The notes beneath the pieces were generated by a model, which had not been told where the DNA came from, searched no databases, and saw only the letters and a program-made list of their open reading frames with translations. The position numbers and the translations under genes were made by a program. From positions 62,001-126,000 of the forward strand of contig SWDT01000099.1 in NCBI GenBank assembly GCA_009193035.1: DNA of 64,000 nt, given 5' to 3'. Within the stretch, counting starts at the first letter, position 1. Each line of letters begins with the position of its first letter. This stretch comes from Halicephalobus mephisto (lineage: Eukaryota; Nematoda; Chromadorea; Rhabditida; Panagrolaimidae). This document shows positions 10,290-21,528 of this stretch, in pieces.

Positions 10290-11756
10290 TTACTCGAAAG
10301 TACCGTATTTGGCAGAATCTAAAGTTTCTGAACGAATGTACGAATTTCCACGACTTCTGACTTGTTGGTAATTCTGATGAATGGTCTTCTGTTTTGTTTC
10401 CGGAAGATATTTCCAGAAGTAAATTAAGAAGAACATTTGAACAAATATAAACGGGAAATAAACGAATGCCCCAAAACTGGATTGAAAAGTAGAAAAATAA
10501 AAAGTAGCAATAATAGACATAATGCCTCTAAAAGTGTAACTAATTCGGAATCCGGCGGACTTTAAATTAACAGGAAAAAGATCAGCGAGAAGAAGAATCC
10601 CAAAAATATCAATTCCTAAAGATGAAACTAGAAAATATAAAATGGTAAACAATCCGGATAAAGTAATAGTTAAAATAGTGGGTCCAGTAGTACTGTAAAT
10701 TAACTGTGTAAAGAATATAATTACACTGGAGAGAAAACCCATGAAAATGGTGAAAATTATCAAAGGTCTTCTTCCGATTTTCTCGAATAAATATGGAGTT
10801 ACCAGATTTAAAGGAAGAAAAATAAAACCACAAATAGAATCGAAAAGAACGGCTGTTGAATTCGAGAACCCATACCGTACTTTTAGAATGATAGAGTTGA
10901 TGAGGAGAATTTCAGTTATCCCGAGAGATGAAACCAAAGATCCCATTAAAATGATTTTCAGAGAATCCCAAATACCTTTATCTCTGAAAATATCTCTCAT
11001 CGATGATGTGGTAGTCAAGGAAATTTCTTTATCAAATTCGCGAAGAACTTCCACTTCATCCACACTATTTCCGTGAAATGTTCTAATAACTTTTATTATT
11101 TTCTTCTCGTCTTTGTTCTTCATCCTCATGTATTTTGGAGATTCGGGAATCAGACTGCCAACGGTCATGTAGATTAGACACAATAGAAAATCTATAATAT
11201 AAATAAAAACCCATTTTGAGTCAGTGCCAAAGACTTGTTCTAAAGCAAAAAATTGAAAAATCATCCCAGTTATTTTAGAAATAATAACGGTAGCCAAAAT
11301 ACAGAACCCGCGGAGTGCTTCCGGAGCACATTCACCGATGTATATCTTCGTTATTCCGAATCTCAAAGTAGTACCGATGCCATATAATACGGAACCGAAA
11401 ATCACGAGTTCCACTGAAGTTATAAAATAGCTAAAAATCCAGGCCAAAGATCCGAAGACGAAAAACGCAGGTCCGAAGTAAATCGCAGTCTTCTTTCTTC
11501 CCCAGGAGTCCATTTTAGGAATCAACATTATGGTAGAAACAATAGCTCCTAATGAAACTAAATTTTGACAAATAGCCATGAACTGGATAATGCCGGATTC
11601 ATCCAAGAACCTTCCATAATGAAGAAAAATCGATTCATTCAAGAACTTCCCCATGGGGATCGAGAGCTTAGTAGGTACCACAGTCGTCAGTTCGATATAT
11701 GATCCCAGAAATCCATGGACAAAAATGGTGAAAATCAAAAAATTAGAAGGAATCAT
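10290..11756 (-). CDS. MFS sugar porter, copy 2 (488 aa, intronless)
   Basis: Same length, topology and motifs as the 7281-8747 gene: SWGRKKTAIYFGP, CAPEALRGF, PESPKYMR, EKIGRRPL, PETKQKTI. The last 30 residues differ at only one position (QQ instead of QE), and the DNA around 10760-10825 is nearly identical to 7760-7825, while other parts are clearly diverged (mostly conservative changes within membrane spans). Both reading frames are intact, so both copies are probably functional. The patchy identity suggests gene conversion after an older duplication. Confidence 0.9.
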   Translation of the reverse strand: MIPSNFLIFTIFVHGFLGSYIELTTVVPTKLSIPMGKFLNESIFLHYGRFLDESGIIQFMAICQNLVSLGAIVSTIMLIPKMDSWGRKKTAIYFGPAFFVFGSLAWIFSYFITSVELVIFGSVLYGIGTTLRFGITKIYIGECAPEALRGFCILATVIISKITGMIFQFFALEQVFGTDSKWVFIYIIDFLLCLIYMTVGSLIPESPKYMRMKNKDEKKIIKVIRTFHGNSVDEVEVLREFDKEISLTTTSSMRDIFRDKGIWDSLKIILMGSLVSSLGITEILLINSIILKVRYGFSNSTAVLFDSICGFIFLPLNLVTPYLFEKIGRRPLIIFTIFMGFLSSVIIFFTQLIYSTTGPTILTITLSGLFTILYFLVSSLGIDIFGILLLADLFPVNLKSAGFRISYTFRGIMSIIATFYFSTFQSSFGAFVYFPFIFVQMFFLIYFWKYLPETKQKTIHQNYQQVRSRGNSYIRSETLDSAKYGTFE

Positions 11757-11994
11757 TTTCAGGATGGTCTTTTTAATCTACTCTAAAACTTTGAATTCGG
11801 GCTGTTGATGTAGAAATCACTGTGATTCGTGATAACGTTCCGATGTTTCACTGCTTTTATTGGACAGACTAGTGAAACAATCAAGAGATAAAAGTATCCA
11901 TCAAACATGAACCTTTGGGGCAAAGAAACAAAGTGCAATTTTATAAATTTTCTGAGTGATTCTTTATTTCTGATATTGCATTATTCAAAATTGC

Positions 11995-12210
11995 AATATT
12001 AAAGAAATTTAAAAATGAAGAAAATGTAATTTTTAAAATATTTTCATATATGAATTTGATTTTCTATGATGTTAAAGAAATTTAAAATGGGAGAAAATGT
12101 GATTTTAAAATATTTTCATATATGAATTTGATTTTCTATGATGTTAAAGAAATTTAAAATGGGAGAAAATGTGATTTTTAAAATATTTTCATATATGATT
12201 TTGATTTTTT
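11995..12210. repeat. Tandem array, about 74-base unit with CATATATGAA core
   Basis: Three units containing GTTAAAGAAATTTAAAATGG, GAGAAAATGTGATTTT and AAATATTTTCATATATGAAT. Each unit carries one TTTCATATATGA palindrome-like core. Confidence 0.8.
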
Positions 12211-12679
12211 CCTAAAATTTTCGGTTTCGAATAATTTCGAAATTTTCTATCTAATTTTAATATTGTGAAAAAATTTCTATGGTGTTCTAAAAAGTTCCTG
12301 AAGTCCCTATGATAGTTTTGAAGATTTCAGAATTTTTTAAAATTCAAAAAAGTCCTGAAACAGAATTTTTACGAAATTTCAGAAAATTTAACTGGACTTT
12401 TTGAAGATTCCAATGTTCTAATTTTTATAAAATTGAAATGTTTTTGGAGAATTACTTTAAAAATGACAATAAAGACCAACGAGTATTTGACACAAGCTCC
12501 ATTTTCGTTTTATCAAAGTTGGCGATTATAGTTGAAGACTGAAATTGATGATCAAAGTTCGAGATCAAAAGTTTAATTTTCCTTTTTAAGACATCATTCA
12601 CAGAGTTCCTCTATTTCAAAAAATCATTTTACCTAACTTTATAAAATCTAATATCTGGATTTCCCGAATCAAAACATGT

Positions 12680-12985
12680 CTTAAAACGAAAAGTTTAAAT
12701 TTAGAAAATTTTGTCTTAAAACGAAAAGTTTAAATTTAGAAATTTTGTCTTAAAACGAAAAGTTTAAATTTAGAAAATTTTGTCTTAAAACGAAAAGTTG
12801 AAATTTAGAAAATTTTGTCGTAAAACGAAAAGTTTAAATTTAAAAAATTTTGTCGTAAAACGAAAAGTTTAAATTTAAAAAATTTTGTCTTAGAACTAAA
12901 AGTTTAAATTTAGAAAATTTTGTCTTAAAACGAAAAATTTAAATTTAGAAATTTTGTCTTAGAACTAAAAGTTGAAATTTCGACT
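12680..12985. repeat. Tandem array, about 34-base unit with GTCTTAAAACGAAAAG core
   Basis: About nine units of TTTTGTCTTAAAACGAAAAG followed by TTTAAATTTAGAAAA. The core GTCTTAAAACGAAAA recurs near 30430, 47240-47740 and 52750. Confidence 0.85.
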
Positions 12986-13146
12986 TTGATCTTCAAATAT
13001 GAGCTTTGATTGTCATCTGTAATCTCAAATTCTGATCGTTAACTTTGATAAAACGAATTTCTAGGTTCTTTTAAGTTTGGATAATTGACTAATTTATTGT
13101 TTATTCTTGGATCGGAAAAATTTCGTTTTTTTAAATGAATGTCGGA

Positions 13147-14394
13147 TTAGAAAACAACACGACGACGGCCGTAATCTGCGCCACCGGCGGATCCTCCTCT
13201 GGGAGGACAAGGGCAGTAATTGGCGTCGGGTCCGGGTTCTCCAGCCTCTCCTTCGCAACCTGCAAGATGTTTAAAGTTAGATTTTTGTTGCTGATCACAT
13301 GGAAGAACAGTATTTTTGAGAGATGCGTTACTTAAAGGAGGGTCTTTTGGGGAAATTTCTCGAGGAGTAAGGTTTTTGGAGAAGGGAGGGAATTCTCCAG
13401 GGGGTATTTGCTTTAGAGAAAGGAAAATTTCTCGGGGACTGAGGAAAAACCCATACCTTCGGGACCATCGGGTCCGGCTGATCCAACAAATCCAGGAATT
13501 CCGGGAGATCCTTGGGGTCCGGGTTTGCCAGGAGCTCCGTCCTTCCCAGGAGGTCCAGAAGGTCCTTGGTCTCCTTGATCTCCGGGGAGTCCTCTGACAC
13601 CTTTCCGAGGAACAGGTCTTTCGGCATCTTGTCCCTAAAATCATGGTTAACAAGGGTTTCTCTATTTAGTTCTTGCCTTCTCTCCGGGAGTACCCTGCTT
13701 TCCGGTTTCACCTTGCTCTCCTTCGGGTCCTTGTTCTCCGGGGTTTCCGGGAGTTCCGTCCAGTCCGGGGAAACCAGACTGACCTTTAGGTCCTCGCATT
13801 CCTCTGATTCCGGGTCTTCCGGGGGGTCCAGGGGGACCTTGTGGTCCTGAAAAGAAGATTTTTAAAGTGTTCGATATCAGAGTCCCCACCGGCAGGACAG
13901 TTGAAGCAGCCTCTCGGGGGTTCGTTGTGGATGTCCTGGGCGTCCTTCCCTGGAATTCCGTTCAATCCAGGCAATCCATCCTCTCCAGCAATACCGGGCT
14001 CTCCTGGAGGTCCTTCAGGCCCCTCGGGGCACTTCATCAAGTCGTCTCCGGAGTTGCATTGACAAGAGCTTCCTAGGGCTGTCGAGACGACCACATTCAG
14101 AGGGTTACTGGCTAAAGTGGCCGTGGGCAGAATAGGTCCGTTCCCGGTGTTGGTTCCAGAAGCACCGTATCCGCCATACTGTCTTCTGACTCTGTTGGAC
14201 GGAGTTCCGGCCCCTAGTTTCAACATATCGTTCCAGAGGTCGTCGGAAAGGACCTTGAAGGAGTCCATTTCAACGTCGAGTTCGTTCCAGATGGACTGGA
14301 CGTCGCGGTAAATCAGAATCAGGGCCACCATACAGATCAGCACCGTGGCTCCAGAAAAAGCCAAAGCTCCAGTTGTCGCTTTCTGGATCGACAT
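13147..14394 (-). CDS. Cuticle collagen (321 aa, four exons, one GC-AG intron)
   Basis: Exons 14394-13890, 13846-13677, 13634-13457 and 13259-13147. The layout is that of nematode cuticle collagens: a short cytoplasmic N-terminus, one membrane-spanning signal anchor (about residues 11-35, [20 protein letters not shown]), a conserved N-terminal box with [15 protein letters not shown], an Arg-rich subtilisin/BLI-4-type cleavage site (NRVRRQ), a Gly/Thr-rich spacer, paired Cys residues, interrupted Gly-X-Y blocks, and a C-terminal YCPCP cluster. After cleavage and trimer formation the protein would be cross-linked into the cuticle. The second intron begins with GC (AAG|GCAAGA) and ends TTTTAG; the frame requires it. 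The gene is a paralogue of the collagen at 14638-15796, with the extra third intron. The start at 14394 is chosen because the paralogue starts at the equivalent residue. Confidence 0.92.
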
Positions 14395-14637
14395 TTTCGA
14401 TGGATTCTGAAGAATGCATTTTCGAATTTCGCTTTTTATACTTTTCCTCCGGCGTTCCAAAAAGGTTTTTTTATTTTTCTCGAGAGACGCCCTCAGGGCA
14501 AATTCGACCTAAATCCGGCTGAGTAACGACTTTCCCGAGATAAAAAACAGGTCACAAGGATCCAGTAATGATGTTAGGCATTTTTATATCAAGAAATTCA
14601 AATTTTTTTCTTTAATTTTTAAAAAAAATTAAAAAAA

Positions 14638-15796
<1,159 letters not shown>

Positions 15797-17887
15797 GTCG
15801 GATTATCTGCTACAACACCTTTAATCCTTTTATAATTACTTAAAGAAGGAGGAGTTTCAACCATTTTTTAAACTCCCCAGGACATCCGTGAGGTGTTCTA
15901 GTTTTTTCGCACTTTGATTGATGATCCCAATCCAGAAGTGATGATCCACTTGATAAATCTGGGTTTTTTCTTTAATGAGCGATAAAGCGAAAAGATACGG
16001 GAAATGGGTCGGCGCCAGTTGTGGTTTTTTTTTTTTGGAAATTCGGATTTACTGAAACGAAAAAAACAACAAATTAGTGAAATTACTCGGTCATGAATTA
16101 AATAAACAACATTTGGAAAAATAAAAATCTTAAATCAGTTAATTAATATCAAATCCAAATGGAAATTATAATTATTTTAATTTTGAATTTGAGGAATAAA
16201 ATTACAACGAAACAAAGTTGATATATGAAAGACATAGTCGTCAAGAATGAAATATTTTTGGAGAATTTTTTTTCGACTTACTTGATATATCGAAAATCAC
16301 ATTTACAACATATTTTTTTACTCTAGACTTGAGTAATAAAATCCTAATTAAGTAAAATCCATATATAAACTAAATATTCGTCAGAAACTAATTTTACCTA
16401 AAAGATTCCATCTTCGACTTCCTTGATATATCGAAAATCACATTCATAACATATTTTTTCACTCTATATTCAAGTAATAAAATCCTAATTAAGTAAAATC
16501 CATATATAAACTAAATAATCGTCAGAAACTAATTTTACCTAAAAGATTCCATCTCCGACTTCATTGATATATCGAAAATCACATTCATAACATATTTTTC
16601 ACTCTATATTCAAGTAATAAAATCCTAATTAAGTAAAATCCATATATAAACTAAATAATCGTCAAAAACTAATTTTACCTAAAAGATTCCATCTCCGACT
16701 TCCTTGATATATCGAAAATCACATTCATAACCTACTTTATCATTTTAAACTTGGAAATTAAATCGTATTCAAGGAAAATCCATATATGAATCAGATACTC
16801 ATTAAAAATAAAATATTTCTGAAATAATTTTTAGGATTTATTTTTTGCTTCTCCGACTTCATTGATATATCGGAAATTACATTTATAACATATTTTTTCA
16901 TTCTAGACTTGAGTAATAAAATTGAAATTAAGCAAAAATGACATATGAAGCAGATAATAAAAAAAATGAAGAGTTTTTAGAACATTTCTTTTAGGAATGG
17001 TTTTTTCGCATTTGACTTTGTTGATATATCGAAAATTACAATAATAATTTATTATTTTACATAAATTTAAATAATTAAATTTTCAAAAGAATTAAACATA
17101 ATTAATATCATATAAAATGGAAAATAATTAAAAAATAAATTATTTTTAAATTTTAAGTTTTTTAAATTTTCGATCATTTTTAAAATTTTCAATTATTTTT
17201 CTTTATTATTTATTATTTCTTTATTATTTTTTTTAATTATTTCAAAATCGACCAAAAATCAGAGGATTATTCGGATTTAAGAATTTTATTTAGTATCTGT
17301 TGTTTCAGAATAAATATCATTTTTGTCAATGAAAAAGTGCAAAAACCAAAATTGAAGAAATTTTAAAAAATTTGAATTATATTAATAAAAAAAATTAATT
17401 TAAAAAATAACAGATTTTTGAAATTTTTGAAAAAGAAAATCCTAGAATCTGATGGGAGATTCCGAAACTTTCTAGAATCTCATTGAAACGGCTAGAATCA
17501 AGAATTTTAAAAATTCATGACGAAAAAAATTTAAATAAAATAAATTTATTAATTTTACAATAATTCAACTTCGTGCCACGCGCGGATTTGGCGTTGTGTG
17601 TCGAATGGTGTATTTCGTAATTGATGAAATTGTTTAAAATCGTCCTTTTTTGCTCGTTGAACCCGCTTTTCTCTCGGTGTTTCCGTGCATGTGATTCCTT
17701 TTTTGACTTACTGTGTCCTCTGACATGTAAGCTTTGTATCTACTTTGATGATGTCTCCTAAACTCGCGAATAATCCTGACCAACTCAATTCCTCTTGATT
17801 TGCATACCTATTTTGTGATTGTTTTCATTTCAGCCTGCATTTGCCGTCGATTCATTCAGACTTGACTTGAGCGTTGTGGAGATCAAG
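15797..17887. other. Intergenic stretch with a large satellite and the 5' region of the next gene
   Basis: 15797-16200 is the upstream region of the collagen. 16280-17040 is a satellite (listed separately). 17050-17570 is AT-rich with no feature. 17575-17830 is more GC-rich and ends in a TTTCATTTCAG acceptor at 17832, so it probably holds the promoter and a 5' untranslated exon (a GTAAGC donor-like site is at about 17728) of the plus-strand gene starting at 17888. Confidence 0.55.
16280..17045. repeat. Satellite, about 140-158-base unit with TTGATATATCGAAAATCACA
   Basis: Six units start with TTGATATATCGAAAATCACA at about 16283, 16422, 16564, 16704, 16862 and 17020. They also share AAGTAAAATCCATATATAAA and CAGAAACTAATTTTACCTAA. 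The middle three units are nearly identical; the outer ones are decayed. Confidence 0.85.
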
Positions 17888-19409
17888 ATGCGGCTCTACT
17901 ACATAGTCAAAATTATCCAGATCTGCTTCATCCTGATGGCGATGGCCGCGATCATCTACATCGATCCTTTCTGCGACCAAGACCCTTTGGATAAAGAGGT
18001 ATGGCTTTCTTATTCCATCTGTTGTTAATCTCTTAGTTTTTAAGAGTTTCGAAAATCATCTAAACGCCAGATTGTCTAATCCGGCTAACCACAATCATCT
18101 TGACAATGGAGCTTTGGGGATTGGATTTCTGGAAAAAAGCGACAGATCTGACGACACTAACATCATTGGCATCAATAGCGGAAATCCAGAAAATATTGAG
18201 ATCATTGAACGTGCAACGGCCAAAGCAGACGAAGCCAACAGCAATATCCTAACTCGTGATGACTTACTTGATTCTATGATGCCAGATGGAATGACTATCC
18301 ATCCGTTGCATGTTGACCGCACTGGTCGAGACCATATCATTAATAAGAACAATTCTTTGGAAGCAGACTCGTCAGTACTTACGAATCTGACTGCTCCGAT
18401 TTCAAGTGAAGCTACGGAACAATCGGAAATCACATCTGCTGATTTGAATGTTGAATCGACTCCTGATGTTGTGGAAACTGATCCTGTGACGGTTCCTTTT
18501 ACATCGGATGTTTCTTCTACTGAAACCAAACCAGAGGAGAAGAAGGAAGATGATTTCCATAATCGCGACAACACCGATGCCATTAATCTTCCTACAAATG
18601 ACAAATTGGTTCAAGATGAGGTTGATCCTGAATCTGCCGAGGACACTGGAGACGAGTTTACTAACTCAAGGCGAAGAAAACGCGATGTGGAGCCAGAATT
18701 CAACTTGCGTGAGCCGATTAACATCAACCGTACTATTGTCGGTACTTTTCGTTGCGAGAAGATCGATATCTGGTCCGTTGATGGAATGCTGACGTCTTCT
18801 GGAAATATTTACCAAGATGTAGCTGCAAGACGCCATTTTGCTTCTATCGGTCTCTTTGCCCATCTGATTGTTGCTCTGTACCATCTTCTGTGTCATTGCT
18901 TCACCAAGGTTCCGTTTTCCAATGTAAGTTTTTATCCTATTATCTGGATTTGTGGATTTTATTTCAGTCCTCTAATCGTGTTATTGCTGTTTTTTCGGCA
19001 TTCATCTGGATTTGCATAGGATCTTGGTCACTCTTTGAGTATATCAGCTGGACAAAGACATTTGCAAATGCTCCCTTTAAACCAGATATTCCGCCTTTTT
19101 ACGTGCTTATTCTAGTAAGTTTTCACGTTTTGCACTTAAATTTTGATGGTTTTACTTTAGCTCTACAGTATCATTGCTATTTTGATATTAGCTATTGAGA
19201 TAGTTGATCACAAGAGTCTCTTTGCCAACATTGCTGTTGACGAAGTCCTTCCAACTGGATATAATCGTACTCCTCAAACTGAGGCGGAATATATTGAGAG
19301 TGTGATTGAGCAGATCGAGATGGCCAATGTTGCTCCTGAGAACCGTCAATTTGGCGACTTTGGGGTAAAGAAAAATGGTATTCGCATGAAAGCTCTTAAT
19401 GAAATTTAA
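17888..19409 (+). CDS. Four-span membrane protein with large acidic loop and furin-type site (461 aa)
   Basis: Exons 17888-17998, 18045-18923, 18968-19114 and 19161-19409; all phases agree. Residues about 1-27 (YYIVKIIQICFILMAMAAII) form a first span. Then comes a hydrophilic, Asp/Glu/Ser/Thr-rich loop of about 230 residues that ends in the multibasic site NSRRRKRD, a strong furin-like cleavage motif. A short Cys-containing segment (RTIVGTFRCEKIDIW) precedes three further spans (HLIVALYHLLCHCF, RVIAVFSAFIWICIGSW, YVLILLYSIIAILILAIEI) and a short acidic tail. This topology resembles MARVEL/tetraspan-type proteins, but I do not recognise a specific family. The 46-base first intron ends in the weak acceptor TTTTTAAG, chosen because the alternatives give stops. 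The start follows a TTTCAG acceptor by 55 bases. Confidence 0.75.
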
Positions 19410-19791
19410 TTTTTGAATTGATGTGAAGGCTGGGTAATGAGAATCACTTTAACATTTACGTGGTAATTTAATTACAAGCTGATTTAAAGTTTTATGTTTT
19501 AGTAACGTTATTGTTTTGAAATGATTGATTTAATCATGAAATATCTTCTTTTGCAATATATTCTTTGATCGTTTGTTTACAAAGAGGAAAGGACGGCCAT
19601 TTGATGACAATCAACCTCAATTTTTGTAGTTCCGTTCTATGTAACCTGGTGGAAACGATTTAGTTGTTTACTTGAAAAAAAATCGCCTTATTGCTTTGGA
19701 ACATTAGTTGATAGGGTTGTAGTTTGTAGAATTTCTCGTTTTATTTGGATTTTTTAGTTTTTATTTTTTTGTAATTTTAGATTTTTTCAGA
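19410..19791. other. Intergenic, no feature identified
   Basis: These 382 bases lie between two plus-strand genes. The end of the stretch is T-rich and finishes in TTTTTTCAG directly before the next ATG, a likely trans-splice acceptor. Nothing else was recognised. Confidence 0.5.
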
Positions 19792-21299
19792 ATGGTACAA
19801 CCGGAGAAAGCAGGATCAGTGAAGAAAGTCATCACTGTTGTGATGTCCTTGTTTTTCACTGCTCTTTATTCTTTTTTGGCAATTTTGAGATTGGGTTATA
19901 TGTGGATTCGTAAAGGAAATTCGTTGTTCGAACTTAAACCTCATTTGAAACCGAAATCTCTGGATGGATGGAATCATGGTTATCTGGAATTGACGGAAAT
20001 TAAAATGCACTATGTTGAAACAGGTGATGCCTCCAAACCGTTGATGATTTGTGTTCATGGTTTTCCGGAATTTTGGTATAGTTATCGATATCAATTGCAA
20101 TATTTTAAAAATGATTATCAGTAAGTTTTTTTAGATTTTTTATAGAAATATGTTTTTAATGGGGTACTTAGGAGTTGGGATTTTTTGAATATCTGTTAAT
20201 TTTTTAATGTATAATTATTAATCCTAAAGAACTGGTATTTCATATACCCTAATATGGGAATGCTTGGATTTATGTAGGTAGAATATTTTTAAAGAAAATT
20301 AATGACGAAATAGTGGAAGATTATAGAATTGTCACGTAAATTGCTTTAATTTTAAAAAAGTTGCAGAAATTTCCTTTGAAACAATTTTATGTAAAAAATT
20401 ATTTTTGGATTTTATATGATTACGAAATTATAAGATTATGAGGGAGTTATCTCACGAAATTGAAATTGTCACGTAGATTGTTTTAGTTTCTGACGATTTT
20501 TGGAATTTCCTTTGAGACAATTTTATAGAAAAGTTTAGTTGTGGTTTTTATGATTTGATTGTATTTTAGTGTTGTTGCTGTTGATATGAGAGGTTATGGA
20601 GATTCAAGTAGACCAAGTGGTGTGGCTAGTTATGGCGTTTCTAACTTGACGAGAGATGTTGCTGAAGCTATTGAGAAGCTTGGTAAAAAGAAAGCTGTAG
20701 TTGTTGCTCATGATTGGGGAGCTGTTATTTGTTGGAATTTGGCAATTGCAAGACCGGAATTGGTCGAAAGGTTGATCATCTTGAATGTTCCTCATCCGAT
20801 TGCTTTCCAGAAGCAATTGAAAGGAATGAAACAACTTCTGAAATCGTGGTATATTTTCCTTTTCCAGGGTCCGTATCTTCCTGAACTTTTGCTTTCTTTG
20901 GATGATTATAAGCCGTTGATTTCGATGTTTAGAGGAAAGAAAGGAGGAATTAGGAACAGAAAAAATTTCACAGATGAAGATGAAGAGGCCTGGAAGTACA
21001 CTTTCTCTAAAGTGGATGCGTTTAATGGACCGATTAATTACTACCGAGCTATGATTAGGAAAATTAATTATCCGAGATATGATGATTGGACTGTTAAACC
21101 TAAAACTTTGATCATCTGGGGAGAGGAAGATGTTGCTTTGTCTTTGGAAGGAGGGATTGATTCGGTTAATTACTGTAATGATGCTGTTTTGAAACGAATT
21201 CCTGGAGCTTCTCATTGGGTTCAACAGGACGAACCTGAATTGGTTAACAAGTATATTGAGGAGTTTTTAAATGAAGCTGACATTAAAAGTAATATGTGA
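19792..21299 (+). CDS. Membrane-anchored alpha/beta-hydrolase, epoxide hydrolase (EPHX3/EPHX4, CEEH type)
   Basis: Exons 19792-20120 and 20570-21299 give 352 residues. A hydrophobic N-terminal anchor (about 12-38) precedes the alpha/beta-hydrolase fold. Catalytic elements are all visible: the oxyanion HGFPEFWYSYR, the DMRGYGDSSRP loop, the nucleophile elbow VVAHDWGAVI with Asp in place of Ser (typical of epoxide hydrolases), the acid in IIWGEEDVAL and the base in GASHWVQQDEPE. The family opens epoxides of fatty acids to diols, usually on the ER membrane. C. elegans has homologous ceeh genes; I cannot say which is the orthologue. The single 449-base intron has GTAAGT and TTTTAG ends. The start ATG lies 1 base after a TTTTTTCAG acceptor. 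Confidence 0.9.
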
Positions 21300-21528
21300 T
21301 TTTTGATTGTCTTAATTTTTGTGATAAGATTAAATTTTAACTTTTTTGTTGCGAAAGTTGATAGAAAAAAAGAAAACATAAAAATTAAAAGTAGGATTGG
21401 TCGGAAAATGGGATTATCCGGTTTGAACAAATCTCGTCTTTTGCAAGACCTGACCCGGAGGCGATGATCGAAATTGGCAGATGATCATTTGAGAAAATCT
21501 TGAAAAATATTGAAAAAAGAATTTTAAA

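Larger units (their letters stand above)
11757..13146. other. Intergenic satellite stretch
   Basis: Contains the promoter side of the second transporter gene, then two tandem arrays (11990-12210 and 12680-12980, listed separately) and AT-rich filler. No coding exon seen. Confidence 0.6.
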
